64,000 nucleotides of DNA from Microbacterium sp. GTDB lineage: Bacteria; Actinomycetota; Actinomycetes; Actinomycetales; Microbacteriaceae. A program made the translations under genes and the position numbers. The notes beneath the pieces are model-generated. The model did not search any database, was not told the origin of the DNA, and saw nothing but the letters and a program-made list of their open reading frames with translations. Below, one piece after another: positions 51,575 to 59,006 of the stretch; position 1 is the first letter of the stretch; the number at the start of each line of letters is the position of its first letter. The stretch covers positions 124,001-188,000 of the forward strand of contig JAEKKN010000021.1 of the NCBI GenBank assembly GCA_019510305.1, given 5' to 3'.

Positions 51575-51971
51575 AAGTGCTGAGCATCCGTGGTCCGTCG
51601 GCGACGTGGCCGCTCGCTTCGATCTGCCGACCAACGTGCTCCGGCACTGGGAGACGGTGGGCCTGCTACGGCCGGAGCGGGATGCCGCCGGCCGGCGCCG
51701 CTACGGCGAGGATGACGTCGTGCGCATCGCCGTGATCCAGCGCAGCAAGGCCGCAGGGATGAGCCTCGAGCAGATCGGGGTGCTGCTGGACGACGGCAGT
51801 GCGGGTCGCCACCAGGTGCTGCAGGCGCATCTCGACGACCTCGATCGGCGCATGGACGAGATGCGTCGCTCGAAGGCGATGACCGAGCACGCGATGCAGT
51901 GCAGCGCCCACGACATCGCCATGTGCCCCAAGTTCCGGCAGGGCGTCGCGGACATCCTCGCGCGCTTCTGA
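51567..51971 (+). CDS. MerR family regulator with C-terminal cysteines
   Basis: A 134-residue regulator: helix-turn-helix WSVGDVAARFDLPTNVLRHWE, wing RRRYGEDDVVRIAVIQRSK, then dimer helix. Two cysteines close to the end (MQCSAHDIAMCPKF, eight residues apart) could sense redox state or metal. Its neighbour, a CPFC flavoprotein, suggests thiol or oxidant sensing. Start codon lies within the operator, so self-repression is likely. Confidence 0.88.
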   Translation: MKSSAEHPWSVGDVAARFDLPTNVLRHWETVGLLRPERDAAGRRRYGEDDVVRIAVIQRSKAAGMSLEQIGVLLDDGSAGRHQVLQAHLDDLDRRMDEMRRSKAMTEHAMQCSAHDIAMCPKFRQGVADILARF

Positions 51972-52023
51972 CGCCTGCCTGCATCCGGCCCACGCATAGG
52001 AACCCCTGCGTACACTGGGATTC

Positions 52024-52674
52024 GTGCCTGTCGCGCCTGTGAACACCCCGATGCGCAGCGGCCGCCGCTCCCGCATCCGCTTCGTCCGTGGTGCGGTCGG
52101 AGCCGCGCTCGCCGCGCTCCTCGTCGTCGGTCTGAGCGCGTGCGCTCCCGATCCGGTGAGCGATTCCTTCCTCAGCGGAGACAACAACGGCTATGTCGCA
52201 GCGGACGGCGCGATCGTCGAGATCCCCGTCGCAGACCGAGGCGAACCGGTCGATTTCGGAGGCGTCACCGAGAACGGCGAGAAGTTCTCCAGCGCCGACA
52301 TCGCGGGCCAGGTCACGGTCGTCAACTTCTGGTACGCGGGCTGCGCGCCCTGCCGGGTCGAGGCGGACTTCCTCGAGACCGTCTGGCAGAAGTTCGACGG
52401 CGAAGGCGTCTCTTTCATCGGCGTCAACACACGTGATCAGGCCGACACGGCCAAGGCCTTCTCGGAGGAGTACAGCATCACGTACCCGAGCCTGATCGAC
52501 GTCGACACCGCCGAGGCGAAGCTCGCCTTCGCCGAGGCCGTGCCGATCCAGGCCACCCCGACGACGCTCGTGCTCGACAAGCAGGGCCGCGTCGCGGCCC
52601 GCATCATCGGCCCGATCGACAGCCCCTCCATCCTCTCCACGCTCGTCAAGGACGCACTCGCGGAGAAGTCGTGA
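52024..52674 (+). CDS. resA: ResA/TlpA-like thiol-disulphide lipoprotein
   Basis: A 216-residue lipoprotein with lipobox LSAC (Cys about 40) and a thioredoxin-like domain; redox motif WYAGCAPCRVE (about residues 102-112). In system II cytochrome c maturation it reduces apocytochrome cysteines outside the membrane, receiving electrons from CcdA. GTG start with TACACT 7 bases upstream (leaderless). Overlaps ccdA by 4 bases. Confidence 0.92.
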   Translation: MPVAPVNTPMRSGRRSRIRFVRGAVGAALAALLVVGLSACAPDPVSDSFLSGDNNGYVAADGAIVEIPVADRGEPVDFGGVTENGEKFSSADIAGQVTVVNFWYAGCAPCRVEADFLETVWQKFDGEGVSFIGVNTRDQADTAKAFSEEYSITYPSLIDVDTAEAKLAFAEAVPIQATPTTLVLDKQGRVAARIIGPIDSPSILSTLVKDALAEKS

Positions 52675-53459
52675 ACCCCGACGCCATCATCGGCTCGGGT
52701 GCACTGTGGATCGCGGTCCCGGTCGCGATGCTCGCCGGACTCCTGTCGTTCCTGTCGCCGTGCGTTCTGCCGCTCGTGCCGGGGTACCTCGGATTCCTCG
52801 GCGGGGCCGTGGCGGGCGGAGGCGTTTCGTCTCGCTCCGCCCCTTCTACAGGCTCAGGGACCCAGGCAGGTGCGACTCCCGTCCGCCGCCAGCTCGTGAT
52901 CGGCGTGCTGCTGTTCATCCTGGGCTTCAGCGTCGTCTTCATCGGCATCACCGCGCTCAGCGGCACGGTCGGCGTCTTCCTGCTGCGCTGGGGCGACCTG
53001 ATCACGCGCGTCCTCGGCGCGGTGATCATCCTGATGGGACTCGTCTTCCTCGGATTCTTCGGCTTCGCGCAGCGCGAGCTGCGCTTCCACGTCGACTCCA
53101 AGGCGGGGATGATCGGCGCCCCGCTGCTGGGGATCGCACTCGGCATCGGCTGGGCGCCCTGCATGGGGCCGACTCTCAGCGCGATCGTCGCGCTCTCGTT
53201 CAACTCGGGCGACCCGGTCCGAGCGAGCTTCCTGGGTCTCGCGTACTCGCTGGGTCTCGGCATCCCGTTCCTGCTCGTCGCCCTCGGCTTCGGCTGGGCG
53301 ACCAGGACCGTCGGGTTCCTCCGACGCCACATCCGCATCGTGAACATCATCGGCGGCGCCCTGCTCATCGTGCTCGGCGTCCTGATGGTGTCCGGGCTGT
53401 GGACCGACATCATGTCGCGACTGACGGCGGTGATGGGCAGTGTCATCCTCCCGCTCTGA
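52671..53459 (+). CDS. ccdA: Cytochrome c biogenesis membrane protein CcdA
   Basis: A 262-residue membrane protein with six helices; redox cysteines in SFLSPCVLPLVPGYL and GIGWAPCMGPT. It passes electrons from cytosolic thioredoxin to ResA. The loop after the first helix carries SSRSAPSTGSGTQ, encoded by a dispersed repeat (52824-52866) that lengthens this loop. GTG start overlapping the resA stop. Second gene of the operon. Confidence 0.93.
   Translation: MNPDAIIGSGALWIAVPVAMLAGLLSFLSPCVLPLVPGYLGFLGGAVAGGGVSSRSAPSTGSGTQAGATPVRRQLVIGVLLFILGFSVVFIGITALSGTVGVFLLRWGDLITRVLGAVIILMGLVFLGFFGFAQRELRFHVDSKAGMIGAPLLGIALGIGWAPCMGPTLSAIVALSFNSGDPVRASFLGLAYSLGLGIPFLLVALGFGWATRTVGFLRRHIRIVNIIGGALLIVLGVLMVSGLWTDIMSRLTAVMGSVILPL
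52824..52866 (+). repeat. Dispersed repeat inside ccdA
   Basis: Contains GTTTCGTCTCGCT, which also occurs at 47797, and CTACAGGCTCAGGGACCCAG, closely related to elements in resB (53927-53950) and the MMPL gene (60821-60844). Read in frame as SSRSAPSTGSGTQ. Confidence 0.75.
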
Positions 53460-53490
53460 CCTCACCGACCAGAACGACCAGAAGGACTCC

Positions 53491-55278
53491 GTGGAAACCG
53501 ACCCTCTGCGCCCGTCGGATCACATCGACGGCGACGACACGATCACCCAGCCGAGGCTCGGTTTCGTCGGCTGGCTGCGGTGGGGATGGCGTCAGCTCAC
53601 CTCGATGCGCACGGCACTCATCTTGCTGCTGGTGCTCGCGATCGCCGCGATCCCCGGCTCGATCTTCCCGCAGCGCATGGCGGATCCGAACGGCGTCACG
53701 CAGTGGCAGCGCGACAATCCCGATCTCTTCCCGGTGCTCGACGCGCTGAAGATGTTCGACGTGTACCTGTCGCCGTGGTTCTCGGCGATCTACCTGCTGC
53801 TGTTCACCTCGCTCGTCGGCTGCGTGATCCCGCGCATCAAGCATCATGCGAAGGCGCTGCAGGCCCGGCCGCCCCGCACTCCGGCCCGGCTGAAGAGGCT
53901 GGCCGACTTCCGCGACGTGGAGCGCGCTTCGACGGGCTCAGCGACCCAGGGGGCGGATGCCGCGGCCGACGCCGCTGCGACGATCGACATCGCGCAGAAG
54001 CAGCTGAAGGCGCTCGGCTACCGCGTGGAGCGCTACGACGACAAACGCGCGTTCTCGGTATCGGCCGAGCGCGGGTACTGGCGCGAGACCGGCAACCTCA
54101 TCTTCCACATCGCCCTGGTCGGCGTGCTGATCACGGTCGGCGTGGGCGGCGGCTTCGCCTACACCGGCCAGCGCGTGCTCGTCGAGGGGGAGACGTTCGC
54201 GAACACGCTGCTCGACTACGACTCGATGAATCGAGGGCGCTTCGTCGGCGACGGCGCGCTGACGCCCTACTCGATGCGACTCGATACCTTCGATGTGACG
54301 TACCAGCCGTACGGTGAGCCCGGTTCGGGTCAGGCCGGCGACTTCTCGGCGAACATGACGGTCAAGGAAGACGGGCACAAGCGCACAGGCTCGGTGAAGG
54401 TCAACCATCCGCTGGAGGTGGGCGGGGACCGGGTATATCTGCTCGGCAACGGCTACGCGCCCACCATCACGGTCCGCGACGCCGAGGGGAAGGTCGTCTT
54501 CACGAACAGCGTGCCGTTCCTCCCGCAGGACAACAACCTGTTCTCCGTGGGCATCGTCAAGGTGACCGATGGGATGCCGGAGCAGCTCGGAATCCGCGGG
54601 CTGTTCTATCCGACGGCGGCGGCGGGCAAGGACGGCGCGATCGCCTCCGCCTACGGCGACCTGTTCAACCCCACGCTCACGCTCGACGTGTTCGAGGGCG
54701 ATCTGGGCATCGACGACGGCACGCCGCGATCGGTCTACGTGCTCGACACCACGGATCTCACCCAGCTCACCGGTCGAGCGATCGGGGAGGAGTCGATCGA
54801 GCTCACCCCCGGCAAGACCGCCGATCTGCCGAACGGCCTCGGCACCGTGACCTTCGAAGACGAGTCTCCCGCCGGAGCGACCGACCTCACCCAGTCGGTG
54901 AAGAGGTTCGCGTCGTTGCAGATCCATCACGACTCGTCGTCGGTGTGGGTGCTCGTCTTCGCGCTCCTCGCGCTCGGAGGTCTGATGCTCGCCCTGTTCG
55001 TGCCGCGCCGGCGCGTGTGGGTCAAGGCTGTCGCTGCCGGCGATGGCGTGGCCCTCGAGTACGCCGCCCTCGCCCGGGGCGAGGATCCGACGCTCGCGGC
55101 GGCGGTCGACGACCTCGTCGCCGGCCACGCCCGACTGCTCGACGCCGCCGGCGTCACGTCGGCCGTGCCCCGATCGTCGAGCGAGGACGGCGACGCCGAC
55201 CGAGACGAAGCGCCCGATTCCGCAGCATCTGCCGAAGAACTCGAGCCCCCGGCATCCGACACCCCGAAAGTAGACTGA
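53491..55278 (+). CDS. resB: Cytochrome c biogenesis protein ResB
   Basis: About 595 residues: three N-terminal helices (from LTSMRTALILLLVLAIAAIP), a helix near residue 205, a large external domain and a last helix before a cytoplasmic tail. With CcsB it forms the haem-delivery and ligation complex. GTG 53491 is preferred because AGAAGGA is 5-6 bases upstream, over the earlier GTG 53440 that lies within ccdA. A dispersed repeat (53927-53950) is read as the peptide ASTGSATQ in a soluble loop. The last 70 residues are acidic and low-complexity. Confidence 0.92.
   Translation: METDPLRPSDHIDGDDTITQPRLGFVGWLRWGWRQLTSMRTALILLLVLAIAAIPGSIFPQRMADPNGVTQWQRDNPDLFPVLDALKMFDVYLSPWFSAIYLLLFTSLVGCVIPRIKHHAKALQARPPRTPARLKRLADFRDVERASTGSATQGADAAADAAATIDIAQKQLKALGYRVERYDDKRAFSVSAERGYWRETGNLIFHIALVGVLITVGVGGGFAYTGQRVLVEGETFANTLLDYDSMNRGRFVGDGALTPYSMRLDTFDVTYQPYGEPGSGQAGDFSANMTVKEDGHKRTGSVKVNHPLEVGGDRVYLLGNGYAPTITVRDAEGKVVFTNSVPFLPQDNNLFSVGIVKVTDGMPEQLGIRGLFYPTAAAGKDGAIASAYGDLFNPTLTLDVFEGDLGIDDGTPRSVYVLDTTDLTQLTGRAIGEESIELTPGKTADLPNGLGTVTFEDESPAGATDLTQSVKRFASLQIHHDSSSVWVLVFALLALGGLMLALFVPRRRVWVKAVAAGDGVALEYAALARGEDPTLAAAVDDLVAGHARLLDAAGVTSAVPRSSSEDGDADRDEAPDSAASAEELEPPASDTPKVD
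53927..53950 (+). repeat. Dispersed repeat inside resB
   Basis: CTTCGACGGGCTCAGCGACC followed by CAGG, related to the ccdA and MMPL elements. Read in frame as STGSATQG, followed by an Ala/Asp-rich stretch that looks like linker. Confidence 0.7.
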
Positions 55279-55282
55279 CAGC

Positions 55283-56263
55283 ATGTTCGATCTCTCCGTG
55301 ATCTCGCCGGTCCTGCTGTGGACCGCGATCGCGATCTACGCGGCGTCGTTCGTGGCCTACGCCTTCGACCTCGCCCGCCGCTCGCAGGCGACCGCGGATG
55401 CGCAGACGGTTCGCGAGCGCGAACTGGTCGGCGCCGGCGCTCGCAGCGGCTCCGGCGCGGTCACGCCTACCGGAGCCCCCGTCGATCCGGCACCGCAGCG
55501 GTTCGTGATGGCGCGCATCGGCACCTCGCTGATGGTCCTGGCGTGGGTGTTCCACCTCGCCGCGGTCGTCACCCGCAGCATCGCCGCCGGCCGTGTGCCC
55601 TGGGCCAACCTGTACGAGTTCGCGATGATCGGCACGCTGCTGATCGTGCTCGTCTACCTCATCGTCCTCACCCGCATCGACCTGCGTTACCTCGGCACCT
55701 TCATCACCGGACTCGTGGTGATCCTGCTCGGACTCGCGGCGACGAACTTCTACGTCGCCGTCACCCCGCTGATGGATCCCCTGAAGAGCATCTGGCTGAT
55801 CATCCACGTGTTCGTCGCTTCGCTCGGAACGGCCTTCTTCGCCATGGCGTTCGCGCTGTCGGCGCTGCAGCTCATGCAGTCACGACGAGAGCGTCTGGTT
55901 CGCGAAGGCGCGGCGAAGACGGGTCCCGGATTCCTGCGCACGCTTCCCCTGTCCGACCGCCTCGAGAGCCTCGCGTATCGCTTCTCGATCATCGGGTTCA
56001 TCCTGTGGACCTTCACGCTCATCGCCGGAGCGATCTGGGCGCAGGACGCCTGGGGTCGCTACTGGGGCTTCGACGTCAAGGAGACCTGGACCTTCGTGAT
56101 CTGGGTCATCTACGCCGGCTACATCCACGCGCGTGCGACGCGCGGCTGGCGCGGCAATCCCTCGGCCTGGCTGTCGATCGTCGGCTTCGCCGCCGTGATG
56201 TTCAACTTCACGATCGTGAACGTCTTCTTCAAGGGCCTGCACGCGTACTCCGGCCTGAGCTGA
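55283..56263 (+). CDS. ccsB: Cytochrome c biogenesis protein CcsB/CcsA
   Basis: A 326-residue membrane protein with eight helices and the haem-handling tryptophan-rich motif WGRYWGFDVKETW (about residues 257-269). Conserved histidines appear in WVFHLAAVV, LIIHVFVASLG and AGYIHARATRG. It carries haem across the membrane for attachment to apocytochrome c. TAGACT lies 6 bases before the ATG and overlaps the resB stop, so a leaderless secondary transcript is possible. Confidence 0.93.
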   Translation: MFDLSVISPVLLWTAIAIYAASFVAYAFDLARRSQATADAQTVRERELVGAGARSGSGAVTPTGAPVDPAPQRFVMARIGTSLMVLAWVFHLAAVVTRSIAAGRVPWANLYEFAMIGTLLIVLVYLIVLTRIDLRYLGTFITGLVVILLGLAATNFYVAVTPLMDPLKSIWLIIHVFVASLGTAFFAMAFALSALQLMQSRRERLVREGAAKTGPGFLRTLPLSDRLESLAYRFSIIGFILWTFTLIAGAIWAQDAWGRYWGFDVKETWTFVIWVIYAGYIHARATRGWRGNPSAWLSIVGFAAVMFNFTIVNVFFKGLHAYSGLS

Positions 56264-56312
56264 GCCCTCGGCGGGCTGTCATGACGCCCGTCGGCCGCGG
56301 TGCGTCCGCGGG

Positions 56313-56897
56313 TCAGCCGGTGAAGGGGATGATCTCGGAGTGCTCCTCGCCGTTCTCGTACCAGACGAGTTCGGCCTCGCCGATGGTCTCAGCGGGCCGC
56401 CCGCCGATCGAGCGACGTGACATGTGCGAGAGCGTCGTCCACGGTGCGGGCGCGAGGGTCTTCGCATAGACGAGTGACATGTGGAACGTCCACTCCTCGA
56501 GAGGCAGTTCGCCGAGCCGACGGAGGTCGGTGCGGTCGAGCGCTTCGGTCAGGCGCGCGTACGCTGCGAGCAGGCTCGGCGTGCGCGACAACCGGATGAT
56601 GAGGATCTGCCAGGGCGCGGGAAAGGCGTCGACCGCCTCGGCGACGACCTCGATCGGCGGCTGAGCCGCTGCCCACCTGCGCACGAGCGCTGCCAGCTGC
56701 TCACGCCGCTCGGGCTCGAAGAAGCCTCGCAGCGTGACGTGCCCGGTGTGCGGGTGCGGTACGTCCGCACGTGCGAGCGCGGTGCGCTGTTCCGCGCGGT
56801 AGCGGTCGGCGACGACGGACGTCGGACGGAGCACGAGATACTGCTGACCCTCGAGCGAGGCGAGCTGCTCGGGGGTGCTCATGAACGGACGGCGCAT
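56313..56897 (-). CDS. 2'-5' RNA ligase-like protein (LigT/2H family)
   Basis: A 194-residue 2H phosphoesterase-like protein. The two H-x-S/T motifs are GHVTLRGFF and FHMSLVYAK. Family members act on 2'-5' linked or cyclic phosphates in RNA or nucleotides. ATG 56897 is chosen because TACGCT stands 6 bases upstream; ATG 56882 is an alternative. Its actual reaction is unknown. Note that rtcB, another RNA-end enzyme, is elsewhere in the window. Confidence 0.8.
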   Translation of the reverse strand: MRRPFMSTPEQLASLEGQQYLVLRPTSVVADRYRAEQRTALARADVPHPHTGHVTLRGFFEPERREQLAALVRRWAAAQPPIEVVAEAVDAFPAPWQILIIRLSRTPSLLAAYARLTEALDRTDLRRLGELPLEEWTFHMSLVYAKTLAPAPWTTLSHMSRRSIGGRPAETIGEAELVWYENGEEHSEIIPFTG

Positions 56898-56970
56898 CTC
56901 CCGAGCGTACGTCTTCTCACGGCATCCGTCGTCATCGGTCCGGGCCGCTGCACTCGTCCCCGGCCGGAAA

Positions 56971-56998
56971 CGCACCTCCGAGGGGACTCGGAGATGCG
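56971..56998 (-). terminator. Terminator hairpin after the YhgE/Pip gene
   Basis: Arms 56971-56982 and 56987-56998 (12 pairs, one mismatch) around a 4-base loop. It begins 20 bases past the YhgE/Pip stop on the minus strand. No T-run. Confidence 0.5.
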
Positions 56999-57017
56999 CG
57001 TCCGACCGCGCTCGGCA

Positions 57018-59006
57018 TCAGGCGGTGGCCAGCACCGTCTTCGCCGAGGTCGTACGCCGCAGCGTGATCACGAGGGTCGTGACGACCAGCGACAGCACAC
57101 CCCATACGACGAGCCCGGCAGCGGCAGAGCCGTTCGCGGCGATGAGTCCGGTGAAGGCCGGGGCTGTGGGCAGCGCGGCGCCGATCGAGGCGAGCCAGTC
57201 CGGAACGGTCGAGATGAGACCCGTCGCCACGGCGAGGACGCCGATCAGAGCACCCACCCAGCGCCCGATGCCGCCGAACACGGCGACGAGCGCCTGGTTC
57301 ACTGCGGCGAACGCGACGCCCGCGAGCACCGCGGTGCCGGCGAACGCCCACCAGGTGCCCGCGTCGTAGCTCGCGACGATCTGCACGATGAGCGCGACGA
57401 GAACGCCCTGTCCTGCCCCGATCAGGGCGGCGGGTGCGAACGATCGCAGCGCCAGGGCCGCCGAGGAGCGTCGCGAGGTCAGGGTGCGCGCGGTGTGCGC
57501 CCGCATCACGATGAACGAGGCGAGGCCGCCGAACCAGAGCACCACTGCGGCGAGCAGCGGGATCGCCGTCGGACCGAAGATCGTGGTCGCCTCGGCGTTC
57601 GTCTTCACGGGGTCAGCCATGACGGTGGCGAGCGACTTCGACTCTCCGTCGCTGAACGAGGGGAGGGAGTCGGATGCGGTGCGCAGACCGCCGGCGAGAT
57701 CGCCGGTGCCGGTCGCCAGGGTGTCGAGGCCCGTCGCCAGCTCGCCCGCGCCGCTGGCGAGCTGGGTGGCCCCGTCAGACAGCTGCGCCGCGCCGTCGGA
57801 GAGCTGAGTAGCACCAGCGGCGGACTTGTCGAGGCCGTCGGTGGCGAGCTGGTTGAGGCCGGCGGCGATCGAAGAGGCGCCGGTGCCGGCAGTGCGCATC
57901 TGGGTCGCGAGCGTGGAGAACGTGCCGGGAAGGGCGGCGACGCCGCCCGCGGTCTGAGGGTCGTTCAGGATGGCGGATGCCGTGCCTGCGGAGGTCGCGA
58001 CGTCGCCGGCAGACGTGGCTGCCGCTGTGATCCGATCGCAGACAGCCGTGGGCACTCCCGAGTCTGGCTTCGCGCAGTCGACTGCGAGAGCGCCGAGATC
58101 TCCCGCGAGCGTCGCAGAGCCGGTCGACGCCGTCTTCGCTGATCCCGCGGCCGTCTGGATGCCACCGACGAGCGCCGTAACGCCCGTCGTGTTCTGCTCG
58201 AGCTGCGTCGCCCCCGAGAGCAGCCCGGAGCCCAGCTGCGTCGCCCCGCCGGCGAGCTGCCGCGTGCTGCCGGCCATCGTCGTGATCCCGGTGGACAGCT
58301 CCGATGCCCCGGTGCTCAGCCCGGTCGCCCCGGTGGCGAGTTTGGTCGCCCCGTCGGGGATCGCCGCGGCGCCGGTGGCGGCATCCCGGGCTCCCGATGC
58401 GAGCTTCATTGCGCCGTCCGCAGCCTCGCCGATCTGATCGCCGAGCGTGGTGTAGCCGACCAGCACATTGCCCATGGTGGCTTCGCTGAGCATCGAGCCC
58501 ATGCTCGAGGCCGCCACCGAGGCGATCTGCCCGGTGATGAGGTCGTCGGCGACGAGTCCATCCGGAGGCGTGGTGACCTGGATGGTCGCCTTCTCCGCAT
58601 CGTCGGATGCGGAGCCCCCGCCGTCGGCGATCGCGGTGCCGGCCGAGGTCGCCGCCTTCGAGAAGTCCTCGGGGATCGTGATGACGGCCTGGTAGGTGCC
58701 GTCGGCGAGGCCCTCCTTCGCATCGTCCTCCTTGGAGATGACCCAGGTGAGGTTCGAGTCGAGATCGTCCGATCCCTCGACCAGACCGGACGCCAGCTGG
58801 CGGCCGAGCGGTGTGAGCTGACCGTCGATCGTGACGGGTTCGTCGAGGTTGACGATCGCCGCGGTCATCGAGTCGAGCCGCTCCGTCGGGTTCTGCAGGG
58901 CCGCGACGAGGATCCCGCCGACGGCTGCGGGAAGCAGCAGCACGCCGAGGATCGTCAGCCAGGTGATGGGTTTGCGCGAACGTGCGCGCTCGATGGGGAG
59001 GGTCAT
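57018..59006 (-). CDS. YhgE/Pip family membrane protein
   Basis: A 662-residue protein: one N-terminal helix (ITWLTILGVLLLPAAVGGIL), a large external part, and about five to six helices in the last 200 residues (ABC-2-like). The external part has long runs of short repeats such as GATQLSDG and GASELSTG, forming a helical stalk. The family includes phage infection protein Pip and ESX-linked YueB. ATG overlaps the MMPL stop by four bases, so both belong to one export operon. Substrate unknown. Confidence 0.9.
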   Translation of the reverse strand: MTLPIERARSRKPITWLTILGVLLLPAAVGGILVAALQNPTERLDSMTAAIVNLDEPVTIDGQLTPLGRQLASGLVEGSDDLDSNLTWVISKEDDAKEGLADGTYQAVITIPEDFSKAATSAGTAIADGGGSASDDAEKATIQVTTPPDGLVADDLITGQIASVAASSMGSMLSEATMGNVLVGYTTLGDQIGEAADGAMKLASGARDAATGAAAIPDGATKLATGATGLSTGASELSTGITTMAGSTRQLAGGATQLGSGLLSGATQLEQNTTGVTALVGGIQTAAGSAKTASTGSATLAGDLGALAVDCAKPDSGVPTAVCDRITAAATSAGDVATSAGTASAILNDPQTAGGVAALPGTFSTLATQMRTAGTGASSIAAGLNQLATDGLDKSAAGATQLSDGAAQLSDGATQLASGAGELATGLDTLATGTGDLAGGLRTASDSLPSFSDGESKSLATVMADPVKTNAEATTIFGPTAIPLLAAVVLWFGGLASFIVMRAHTARTLTSRRSSAALALRSFAPAALIGAGQGVLVALIVQIVASYDAGTWWAFAGTAVLAGVAFAAVNQALVAVFGGIGRWVGALIGVLAVATGLISTVPDWLASIGAALPTAPAFTGLIAANGSAAAGLVVWGVLSLVVTTLVITLRRTTSAKTVLATA

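Noticed and set aside
53440..53490. GTG 53440 as start of resB
   Set aside because: It lies inside ccdA with no ribosome site; GTG 53491 has AGAAGGA at normal spacing and gives the usual N-terminus.
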